DNA of 64,000 nucleotides. Origin: Algoriphagus sp. TR-M9. GTDB taxonomy: Bacteria > Bacteroidota > Bacteroidia > Cytophagales > Cyclobacteriaceae. This document shows positions 1 through 7,237 of the stretch, one piece after another (the stretch's first letter is position 1; every line of letters begins with the position of its first letter). The stretch covers positions 3,964,501-4,028,500 of the forward strand of contig NZ_CP115160.1 in the NCBI RefSeq assembly GCF_027594545.1. Direction: 5' to 3'. Position numbers and translations under genes: made by a program. A model generated the notes under the pieces. It saw only the letters and a list, made by a program, of their open reading frames with translations. It was not told the origin of the DNA and searched no databases.

Positions 1-396
1 GCTCATTTGCATGCATTCGTAAAATACAGCACCCATATTGCTCCTCATGGCAAAGAATGGAAACAAACATTTCAGCAACTCATGAGCCCGGTATTAAGTA
101 CAGTGTATTTCCCCATCGACCTATTGATTCCCTTACGAAAACACATGCTTAACCCCAAAGCAAGTTCGGCCAGAGATCTGTTTTTAATGAAGGAAATGTC
201 TAAATACGACCTGAATACCAGCGGCGCAAAAGCACTGTTTTTATCTGATTTAAAAAGCGGAAATAAATTTGAGCTTTCAGGTAGAGTTTTTGAAAAAATA
301 GAAACTAAGCGGACTCGGGTACTCTGTGAGGAAATCTCTTCGGGTAAAAAATACTTGATTGCCCAGCTGGCCAAAGTAAAGTTAATCGATGAGTAA
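1..396 (+). CDS. SprT-like metalloprotease family protein, C-terminal part (5' truncated)
   Basis: The frame is open from base 1 (reading A-H-L-H-A-F-V-K), so this is the last 131 residues of a gene that begins before the window. The AHLHAFVKY stretch followed by HGKEWKQTF resembles the segment after the catalytic HExxH helix in SprT-like zinc metalloproteases of Bacteroidota; the HE pair itself would lie just upstream. No zinc-ribbon cysteines occur in the tail, and the end is basic and lacks membrane segments, so the protein is probably cytoplasmic. It converges on scpB with about 50 bases between the stops. The family call rests on a short conserved stretch only. An internal ATG at base 10 is not the true start. 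Confidence 0.65.
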   Translation, partial: AHLHAFVKYSTHIAPHGKEWKQTFQQLMSPVLSTVYFPIDLLIPLRKHMLNPKASSARDLFLMKEMSKYDLNTSGAKALFLSDLKSGNKFELSGRVFEKIETKRTRVLCEEISSGKKYLIAQLAKVKLIDE

Positions 397-445
397 AAGG
401 AAGTCTTGCTCCACACTCATTTCCAATGGATAACCCCTGCTCATC

Positions 446-1006
446 TTACTCACGCTCTTCTCCGATTTGATTGTCCGGCTGGGAAAAGTCCTTGGGCTGC
501 GGAAGTTCAGACAGTGCATTGATCCCAAAATACTCCATAAACTTATCCGAAGTACCATATATCAAAGGCCTGCCCAGTCCTTCAGACTTTCCTTTTATCT
601 CCACCAGCTCCTTGTCCAATAACTTTTGCACAGAATAATCACTGTTTACTCCCCTGATTTGTTCTATGTCTCCTTTGGTCACGGGCTGCTTGTAAGCAAT
701 AATCGCCAATGTTTCAAGCTGCGCAGTAGATAGGCGCTTTTGGCTTTGCTGTCGCAAAAGAATCCCGATAGAAGTTTGGTAAGCCGGTTTGGTCAAAAAC
801 TGATACCCCCCTCCAGAATTCTGAAGCTGGAATGAAAACTCATCAGACTGATACTTCTCCATCAGTTGATCAATGGCCTCATCCACATGTGCTGAAGGGA
901 TCTCTGCCTCAAACATCTCTGCCATACATTTGATAATCTCAGCCTTTGGCAAAGGTTCTGGGGCACAAAATATCAATGCTTCAATATGCCGGTGAAGAAA
1001 ATCCAA
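446..1006 (-). CDS. scpB: Segregation and condensation protein B
   Basis: ScpB is the winged-helix kleisin partner in the SMC-ScpAB condensin complex, which compacts and separates newly replicated chromosomes. The 186-residue length fits the family. The N-terminus (IEALIFCAPEPLPKAEI) and the central ETLAIIAYKQPVTKGDIEQIRG segment, followed by LLDKELVEIKGKSEGLGRP, are family hallmarks spanning the two winged-helix domains. The C-terminal tail (about 30 residues) is acidic and proline-containing, as is common for ScpB. The start ATG lies 3 bases after the stop of the DksA-like gene on the same strand, so the two are probably co-transcribed. scpA is not in the window. Confidence 0.95.
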   Translation of the reverse strand: MDFLHRHIEALIFCAPEPLPKAEIIKCMAEMFEAEIPSAHVDEAIDQLMEKYQSDEFSFQLQNSGGGYQFLTKPAYQTSIGILLRQQSQKRLSTAQLETLAIIAYKQPVTKGDIEQIRGVNSDYSVQKLLDKELVEIKGKSEGLGRPLIYGTSDKFMEYFGINALSELPQPKDFSQPDNQIGEERE

Positions 1007-1009
1007 TAA

Positions 1010-1393
1010 TTAGTTTTTTGCTAATTTAGCTTCAATGGAATGCATGGTATGCGGCACTGCCATCAGACGCTCCTTCGAAATCAACTTACCGGTATCCACA
1101 CACACTCCGTAAGTTCCGTTCTTGATTCGGATCAGTGCATTTTCCAAGTTGTAGATAAACTTCTGTTGGCGAGCAGCCAATTGATTCATGCTTTCGCGCT
1201 CAAGAGTGTCTGCTCCATCCTCCAGCAGTTTTGAAGTAGAAGCTGTAAATCCTGTACCACTGTCATTTTTCTTACTGAGTGTTTCCTTTAAGGAATTAAG
1301 CTCAGCCTTCGCACTATCAAGTTTACCCTGAATAATCACTTCGAATTCTTTCAATTCTTCAGGGGAATATGCGGTTTTTTCTTCCTTGCTCAT
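1010..1393 (-). CDS. TraR/DksA-family protein lacking the zinc finger
   Basis: This 127-residue protein matches the DksA/TraR family in its long alpha-helical first part (residues 10-90, a predicted coiled coil) and in the RIKNGTYGVC stretch that normally opens the C4 zinc finger. Only one cysteine (C98) remains: where DksA has CxxCG, this reads CVDTGKLI, and the second CxxC pair is absent (RLMAVPHTMHS). Classical DksA binds RNA polymerase through its secondary channel and works with ppGpp; whether this zinc-less version does so is inference. It is followed by scpB after 3 bases. The ATG start is clear, with about 350 non-coding bases upstream. Confidence 0.85.
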   Translation of the reverse strand: MSKEEKTAYSPEELKEFEVIIQGKLDSAKAELNSLKETLSKKNDSGTGFTASTSKLLEDGADTLERESMNQLAARQQKFIYNLENALIRIKNGTYGVCVDTGKLISKERLMAVPHTMHSIEAKLAKN

Positions 1394-1742
1394 GTCGCGC
1401 TTAGATTATGTAATATAAATTGGGACGGTATCCTTTTCAAATAGTTCCCTAAAATACACGGACGCAATGGATTTCCAAAGATCTAATGAAGTAGTTTCGC
1501 TGAAGCTTCTGAGTATCACCGGCAAGTAAAGCCTGCCCCTTTTTTCATTCGGAAGGATGAGAATATTACCCCGTAGGTAGGTCGGAATTAAGTGCTGTTA
1601 GGCTCTTCCTCCCAAGCATCTGAAAATCAATTTCATAGAATAATCAAGCTATCCTAAAAACAAACTTTACTTATTTTGATCTACCATAAAAAACCAGATT
1701 CAGTAAGCAATTAGTCATCTTGAATTTCTAATAAAACTTGCA
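1394..1742. other. Intergenic region without recognised gene
   Basis: About 350 bases upstream of the DksA-like gene. I see no credible reading frame on either strand, no clear hairpin terminator and no match to the repeats found elsewhere in the window. It presumably contains the promoter of the DksA-like/scpB unit, but I could not place an exact TAnnTTTG box. Confidence 0.5.
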
Positions 1743-1913
1743 TTAAGCGACGGATTTCTCCTCCATTAAAATTTTATCCAAGCGATTTTTTAGAACCAAA
1801 TGGTCCACGTCGATACGGTATTTTAATTTCAAATACTGGGCTACTTCCTGAAGGTCCTTTCCTGCCTGGAGGTGAATCATCTGGATGGCCTGGGTGATGA
1901 GGTCTTTTTCCAT
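1743..1913 (-). CDS. Small hypothetical protein, 56 residues
   Basis: Not recognised. From the internal ATG the protein starts MEKDLITQ and is highly charged, with two predicted helices (QAIQMIHLQ... and DLQEVAQYLKLKY) and a lysine-rich end. It has no signal peptide, membrane segment or cysteine. The frame can be extended by 14 residues to 1955, but that extension (MHFFSILCIPNPKI) looks like translated leader, so the ATG at 1913 is preferred. It sits alone between the DksA-like gene and the lamin-tail gene, all on the same strand. The helix-turn-helix-like spacing might suggest a small regulator, but this is a guess. Confidence 0.5.
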   Translation of the reverse strand: MEKDLITQAIQMIHLQAGKDLQEVAQYLKLKYRIDVDHLVLKNRLDKILMEEKSVA

Positions 1914-1979
1914 GATTTTGGGGTTTGGTATGCATAAGATACTGAAAAAATGCATTTCAAAAACAGAATAATGGCAATA

Positions 1980-4502
1980 TTATTTGAGCTGAGTAGCGAC
2001 CACTAGTGTTTTCTTCATAGTAGATTTCCTCCCATCTAAGTCAAATAACTCCACCAGCAGCACGTAATACCCCGCTCTTACCCGACCGCCCAGCTCATCG
2101 GTGCCATGCCAAGTGTAGAAACCAGAACTCCCTAGAATTTGGTTTTGGGCTAAAGTTTGAATTAGCCGTCCATCTGTGGCATAGATCGAAAAAGATCCCG
2201 TCCAACCGGCCTGTTCAAACTCATAAGAAATCCTCGTAAAGGAATTCCCGGAACTTCCCTCGGGGTCAAAAATCTCAGGCTCAATCGTAATTATATCCCC
2301 CTTAAATTCATCTGATAAGACATTTGAATTTGCTTTGCCTGGAGTCCCAAAATCCTCATTCGAACTAGCAGTTTGCCAATTGTCAGCCAAACTGGCCGGG
2401 GATTCCAAAGAAATACGCTCCAAGGATACCCCCTTAGAATCCCTGAGCAGGGGATGATGTAGTTCATCAGAATAGGTGAAGTTTTCCGCCACCTCCATTT
2501 CAGAGGTCAACAACACTACAGTACCACCCCCAATCGGGTAACTCGGCAAGCTTGAAAGCTGATGAAAATTACCAAAGGAGGATTTTGGGAAGTCCAACTT
2601 CAATTGACTGGAATCCGAGCTGATAGCCAAAAAATCTCTTGGCTCCAATACCAAAGGGCTTTCACTCAAAACCCTAATTTGATCTGGAACTCCATCCTCA
2701 TCCAGGTTTGCCAAGACCCAATCTCCTATCTCCAGATAGGAATCCGTCACATTTACCAGTTCTACAAATTTTGGACTTCCACTTTTAGCATTGAAAAGCA
2801 ACTCATTGATCATCACATCTCCCAATTCCGCCTTTTGGGGTAAAATCAGGGATAAAGAAAGCGGTCCTGATTCATTCCCTGCACAGTCACTCACCGAGCC
2901 AAACTGTATAGCATAGTGCTGATTGGGCATAACCGAACCAGCAAAAGAAACAAAAACTTCAGTAGAACTCAAACTATAGGTTGTATCGACCAGCAATTCG
3001 GGCTCGCTGCTCCAATTACTCTGGTCCGAGCTAACCTGAACAGCCTCTGAAAAAGTCAAAACCATACTGCTATCACTTGAAAAATAAGCAGCAATAAGAG
3101 TAGGTAGGCTAGTATCCGGACTCAGGTCAAAATTAGAATTTTGCTTACCTGGAGTTCCACGCAGCGGATCGGTAGAGCTAGCCAACAACTCACTCTGATC
3201 GCAATTCCTATATGGATTTGAAACCTCCAAACTATAACCTCCTCCTGAGAATTCGCTTCCTCCCCAAGAGGAAGTTTGATAGGAAATATGATCAATTAAC
3301 TTTCCGGAATCATCTATCAAACTCAGTTCATCACCTGAATTCAATAAGGCAGGCCAAGGGGAAAGCGGCATAACTTGCCCGGTATCTTCAAAAAGAGCAG
3401 CGTCACTTTTTGGTACCAATAGAAAATACTCCCCCGGGGATACCCATTGCTCTGGTAGCTTGACCTCAGTTCTAGAATTGGCAAATGAAAGCCCTCCTAG
3501 CCTAATCACATGCTCTCCGGCGTGATAGATTTCTACATATTCTGCATTGGGCAAATCAAGATCAGGTCGCGGCGCCGGCATTATTTCATTGATTACCAAA
3601 GTTTTGAAATCAAACGCTGTGGGATCAAAAAACCGAAAGTAAACTGTAGTATCCTGCATGAAATTCCCTTCCAAATCTGGAATCTGCCTGATCTGAACCT
3701 CATAGTCCCTACCCTTTTCCAGCTTTTCATCAAACTGCAACAAAACCAAAGAATCTTTCTCCAATACCACTGAAGCCGGTTCCAATCCATCCAGCTTGTA
3801 ACTCATGCTAAACTCAGAAAAAACCGGGTCTAAGGCCTCATCGAACGTCAATTGAATCACCTTTTCATCAAAGCCTCGGACATCTGAGACCTTCGGACTT
3901 TGCGTATCCTCTACCAAATCACCTAACTCAAAATCATCCATCATCCACTTGGCGCAGGTACCAGCTCCTTCCCCATAGATAACCTGGAGCTTCAAATAAA
4001 CTTCCGGAAGTCCAGTCATGCCCTCTGGAAGCGAAAATGTAAAACTCCTGAACTCTTGGTTTTCGTTTGCAAATTCATCGGGTTCTCCCAGCTGCCTAGC
4101 ATCAGAAAATACCCCATCTAACTCCAAGCCCCAGGAAAAGTAAACCAAAGCGGGCCGGTCACCTGAGCCATTCTGCAGTGATCTGGCCCAAAATCTGACT
4201 TTTGGAGCACTCAGGTCAGACGGATCCAAGCGAATAATGACCTCTCCATCAAAGGTAGAAATTGGCTGAACCACTAGCGCCCTGCTCCCATTTCTACCCA
4301 GACCATTTCCCTGATAAATCCTAGAGGCAGCATCCCGGATTTCATTACCAAACCAACCAGGCAAAAAGGCTTCCGGCCTATTGACGGCATCAAAATCTGA
4401 CTCAAAATTCTGGACTAGCCTTAGCTCAGAAATAGGCAAAGGTTCCTCTGAAGATAAAACCTCAAAAAAGACCAATTGCCAAATAAAAAATAAGCTGACC
4501 AT
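1980..4502 (-). CDS. Large secreted lamin-tail-domain protein with Ig-like C-terminus
   Basis: An 840-residue exported protein. The chosen ATG gives a hydrophobic N-terminus (MVSLFFIWQLVFFEVLSS) that could act as a signal peptide; the longest frame would start at a GTG at 4580. Residues about 25-200 look like a beta-sandwich carbohydrate-binding-like domain. An Ig-like 'SbsA' domain follows (VIQLTFDEALDPVFS). Two lamin-tail domains start near residues 300 (LVINEIMPAPRPD) and 560 (VMINELLFNAKSG), separated by a second Ig-like domain. The last 90 residues (GFYTWHGTDELGGRVRAGYY) resemble the FlgD-like Ig domain often found at the end of Bacteroidota surface proteins. Function is unknown; a cell-surface or type IX-secreted structural protein is inferred. 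Confidence 0.8.
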   Translation of the reverse strand: MVSLFFIWQLVFFEVLSSEEPLPISELRLVQNFESDFDAVNRPEAFLPGWFGNEIRDAASRIYQGNGLGRNGSRALVVQPISTFDGEVIIRLDPSDLSAPKVRFWARSLQNGSGDRPALVYFSWGLELDGVFSDARQLGEPDEFANENQEFRSFTFSLPEGMTGLPEVYLKLQVIYGEGAGTCAKWMMDDFELGDLVEDTQSPKVSDVRGFDEKVIQLTFDEALDPVFSEFSMSYKLDGLEPASVVLEKDSLVLLQFDEKLEKGRDYEVQIRQIPDLEGNFMQDTTVYFRFFDPTAFDFKTLVINEIMPAPRPDLDLPNAEYVEIYHAGEHVIRLGGLSFANSRTEVKLPEQWVSPGEYFLLVPKSDAALFEDTGQVMPLSPWPALLNSGDELSLIDDSGKLIDHISYQTSSWGGSEFSGGGYSLEVSNPYRNCDQSELLASSTDPLRGTPGKQNSNFDLSPDTSLPTLIAAYFSSDSSMVLTFSEAVQVSSDQSNWSSEPELLVDTTYSLSSTEVFVSFAGSVMPNQHYAIQFGSVSDCAGNESGPLSLSLILPQKAELGDVMINELLFNAKSGSPKFVELVNVTDSYLEIGDWVLANLDEDGVPDQIRVLSESPLVLEPRDFLAISSDSSQLKLDFPKSSFGNFHQLSSLPSYPIGGGTVVLLTSEMEVAENFTYSDELHHPLLRDSKGVSLERISLESPASLADNWQTASSNEDFGTPGKANSNVLSDEFKGDIITIEPEIFDPEGSSGNSFTRISYEFEQAGWTGSFSIYATDGRLIQTLAQNQILGSSGFYTWHGTDELGGRVRAGYYVLLVELFDLDGRKSTMKKTLVVATQLK

Positions 4503-4768
4503 AATAGCATTGATTAAAAAGTCCACACTTAATATGCTTATCAAAATAGTATCAATTCTCAAAAAAGCAGAGGATTTCACTGTTTTTCCTCAATTTTTTT
4601 GGAATTCAAGACTGGAAATGAATCTATAGCAGTTACTTTTGTGCTTCAAAAAATTTTAACATCAACCTCTACAATCTGATGAAATCGAGTAGAACTCAAT
4701 CTTCGCTTCAGTGAAGAAAAAACATCTACAAGATTCCATCCGAACTTTGGAAGATAAATTTTACACAG

Positions 4769-5758
4769 ATGAAATTAGCAGTGGTAGGAGCTACCGGCTT
4801 GGTAGGCTCAGAAATCCTAGAAGTGCTCGCAGAGCACAATTTCCCTTTTGATGAACTTCTTCTAGTCGCCAGTGAGCGATCAGTGGGCAAACAGATTGAA
4901 TATAAGGGTAAAGCTTACACTGTGATAGGGTTGGGTGATGCAGTCGCTATGCAGCCAGATGTGGCTATTTTCTCTGCTGGAGGCAGCACCTCGACTGAAT
5001 GGGCTCCAAAGTTTGCAGAGGTAGGCACCTTAGTGATTGACAATTCATCTGCCTGGAGAATGGATCCTACGAAAAAACTAGTAGTGCCAGAAATCAACGG
5101 TAAAGAACTTACCAAAGAAGATAAGATCATTGCGAACCCCAACTGTTCCACCATTCAAATGGTATTGGCTTTGGCTCCATTGCGAGAGCGCTATGGCATC
5201 AAAAGAGTAGTGGTGTCCACCTATCAATCTGTGACTGGCTCTGGCAAGGGAGCTGTGGATCAGATGATGGCTGAGCGTGCAGGTGAAACTCCGCAGATGG
5301 TCTATCCGCACAAAATTGACATGAATGTACTTCCTCATATCGATGTGTTCCAGCCCAATGGATACACCAAAGAGGAGATGAAAATGATCAACGAAACCAA
5401 AAAAATCTTCTCTGACGAAAGTGTAAAAGTAACTGCCACTACCGTGCGAATCCCGACCATGGGAGGTCACTCTGAGGCTGTAAACGTGGAGTTTAAAGAG
5501 GATTTTGAGCTAGATGAGGTAAGAAAAATTCTCGCAGAGACTCCGGGAGTAATCCTTCAGGATGATCCGGAAAACTTCATCTATCCTATGCCTATCAATG
5601 CCCATAAAAAGGATGAGGTATTTGTGGGACGATTGAGAAGAGATGAATCTCAGTCAAACACCCTGAATATGTGGATAGTAGCAGATAACCTTCGAAAAGG
5701 TGCTGCGACCAATGCCGTTCAAATCGCCGAATATGCGCTGGCAAACGGCTTGATATAA
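4769..5758 (+). CDS. asd: Aspartate-semialdehyde dehydrogenase
   Basis: This enzyme reduces aspartyl phosphate to aspartate semialdehyde with NADPH, the branch-point step to lysine, threonine and methionine. The 329 residues fit the family. Visible motifs: the nucleotide-binding GATGLVG at residues 7-13, the catalytic cysteine in ANPNCSTIQM (C126), and RIPTMGGHSEAVN, which carries the active-site histidine. The C-terminal LRKGAATNAVQIAEYAL helix is typical. The stop overlaps the next gene's start by one base (TAATG), so translation is probably coupled to the downstream methyltransferase gene, though no functional link is evident. The ATG is 23 residues before the first conserved acidic patch, as expected. 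Confidence 0.97.
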   Translation: MKLAVVGATGLVGSEILEVLAEHNFPFDELLLVASERSVGKQIEYKGKAYTVIGLGDAVAMQPDVAIFSAGGSTSTEWAPKFAEVGTLVIDNSSAWRMDPTKKLVVPEINGKELTKEDKIIANPNCSTIQMVLALAPLRERYGIKRVVVSTYQSVTGSGKGAVDQMMAERAGETPQMVYPHKIDMNVLPHIDVFQPNGYTKEEMKMINETKKIFSDESVKVTATTVRIPTMGGHSEAVNVEFKEDFELDEVRKILAETPGVILQDDPENFIYPMPINAHKKDEVFVGRLRRDESQSNTLNMWIVADNLRKGAATNAVQIAEYALANGLI

Positions 5759-6945
5759 TGGATCTGAGCCAGTTTCACCGGCCCGATTTTCAGCAATTTG
5801 TGCAGGATCATCTCAGTGAAGATCCTGCACTTTTACTTTTCAAGTACCAGGGCAAAACTGACTTTGACCTGAAAACAGCGGTTCAGCAAATTTCCGCTCG
5901 GCAAAAAGCCAAGAAAAAACTTCCCTCCTGGGCTTCAAATCCACAATTGGTCTTCCCGGCAAGTATTTCGCTGGAGCAAAGTTCCTCAGAAGAAACAGCC
6001 ATTTTCAAAGCAAAATACCTGCAAGGAAAAACAATGATTGACCTCACTGGGGGTTTTGGGGTGGACAGTTATTTTTTAAATAGGGCCTTCGAAAAAGCTA
6101 TCTACTGTGAACAGCAAGCGGAACTAGCAGAAATAGCCGAGCACAACCTAGACCTTTTAGCACCAAAGAAATTCGAAATTATCAAGGGTGATGGAATAGC
6201 ATTTTTGGAGCAGACCTCCAAACGGTTTGAGCTGATCTATGCGGATCCTGCGCGTAGGGGAAAAGGAAACCAGAAGCTCTACCAACTTGAGGATTGCGAG
6301 CCCGATGTGGTCAGTTCCTGGGAAATGCTGAAAAGTAAAGCCAATTCGATTTTGCTGAAAGTATCGCCCATGCTTGACATCTCTCAGGCAATCTCAGCTC
6401 TTCCGGACATCCAAAAAGTGCAGGTGGTTTCTGTCAAAAATGAGGTGAAAGAATTGCTATTACATTGGCAAAAGCAAGCATCTGAAGTTCCTTTGAGAAT
6501 TGAAGCTATTGATCTGGGTGTGAAAGAAACCCTTTTTTCATTTGAACTGGGTGAAGAAGAAAGCAGCCAGTCTGTATATGGGGAAATTAGAGAGTATTTG
6601 TTTGAGCCGCTTTCTGGAGTTTTGAAAGCAGGAGCTTTTAAGGCTTTTGGAAGTAGATTTGGATTGGAAAAACTAGAACCAAACAGCCACCTCTATACCA
6701 GCTCTGAGCTAAAGCCCGAACTCCCAGCCCGGGTATTCAAAGTAATCCGGGAGGTGCAGCCTAAGAAAGCTGAAATCAAAAAGCTGTTCCCTTCGGGGAA
6801 GGTAAATGTGATCACCCGAAACTATGCCAGTGGTTCAGAAATCCTGAAGAAAAAGCTCGGCGTAAAGGACGGAGGGGAAGATTTTCTGATCGGGACCAAA
6901 ACCCAAAGTGGTTTCAAGGTTTTTTGGTGTAAGCTAGTAAAATAA
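5758..6945 (+). CDS. Class I SAM-dependent methyltransferase with THUMP-like C-terminus
   Basis: A 395-residue predicted cytoplasmic methyltransferase. The SAM-binding motif I is DLTGGFGVDSYFL (near residue 97), and a motif IV equivalent, YADPARRGKGN, lies near residue 161; the DPARR form is characteristic of a conserved Bacteroidota family with a C-terminal THUMP-like domain, which suggests an RNA substrate. The C-terminal third (KVIREVQPKKAEIKKLFPSG through GSEILKKKLGVKDGGEDF) is the conserved THUMP-like portion. The ATG overlaps the asd stop by one base. The substrate is unknown. Confidence 0.85.
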   Translation: MDLSQFHRPDFQQFVQDHLSEDPALLLFKYQGKTDFDLKTAVQQISARQKAKKKLPSWASNPQLVFPASISLEQSSSEETAIFKAKYLQGKTMIDLTGGFGVDSYFLNRAFEKAIYCEQQAELAEIAEHNLDLLAPKKFEIIKGDGIAFLEQTSKRFELIYADPARRGKGNQKLYQLEDCEPDVVSSWEMLKSKANSILLKVSPMLDISQAISALPDIQKVQVVSVKNEVKELLLHWQKQASEVPLRIEAIDLGVKETLFSFELGEEESSQSVYGEIREYLFEPLSGVLKAGAFKAFGSRFGLEKLEPNSHLYTSSELKPELPARVFKVIREVQPKKAEIKKLFPSGKVNVITRNYASGSEILKKKLGVKDGGEDFLIGTKTQSGFKVFWCKLVK

Positions 6946-6972
6946 AAAAAGTGAAGGATTAATCCTTCACTT
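6942..6972 (-). terminator. Intrinsic terminator between convergent genes
   Basis: A perfect 12-bp inverted repeat (AAGTGAAGGATT / AATCCTTCACTT, 6949-6972) has no loop beyond the turn. It overlaps the stop of the DUF4834 gene and is followed on the minus strand by seven Ts. It can end transcription of the minus-strand gene and probably also of the asd/methyltransferase unit. Confidence 0.75.
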
Positions 6973-7216
6973 CTTCGTAATCGACGTATTCCCCGCCTTG
7001 TATATCTTTGGAGCTTTTCTCATGCGGCTTCTTAGGAACATAGTCTACCACCACTTCATCTTTAGGCCTGGAAGCATGACGCTGTGCACGTTCTTCTTCC
7101 TTGGCTACTTCATTTACATGCTGCGCAAACTTTGCAAGCTTTGATCTAAGAAAATATCGGAGCAGCTGGATCAATAGCCAGCCGACTCCAAGTACTATGA
7201 CAAGAAATTTTACCAA
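6959..7216 (-). CDS. DUF4834 family small membrane protein
   Basis: An 85-residue protein with one N-terminal membrane helix (FLVIVLGVGWLLIQLLRYF) and a hydrophilic, charged tail rich in lysine and acidic residues ending in GEYVDYEEVKD. This layout, and the conserved 'VDYVPKK...GEYVDYEEV' tail, match the DUF4834 family of Bacteroidota. Function is unknown. It is downstream of carB on the same strand after a short gap (about 20 bases), so it may share carB's transcript, and its stop lies within a terminator hairpin. Confidence 0.75.
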   Translation of the reverse strand: MVKFLVIVLGVGWLLIQLLRYFLRSKLAKFAQHVNEVAKEEERAQRHASRPKDEVVVDYVPKKPHEKSSKDIQGGEYVDYEEVKD

Positions 7217-7237
7217 AACTGTTGTTTTTTGTTGACC

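Noticed and set aside
4598..4641. Promoter for asd (TTTG at 4598-4601 with TACTTTTG at 4634-4641)
   Set aside because: The spacer is 32 bases rather than about 19, so the pair does not fit the -33/-7 consensus.
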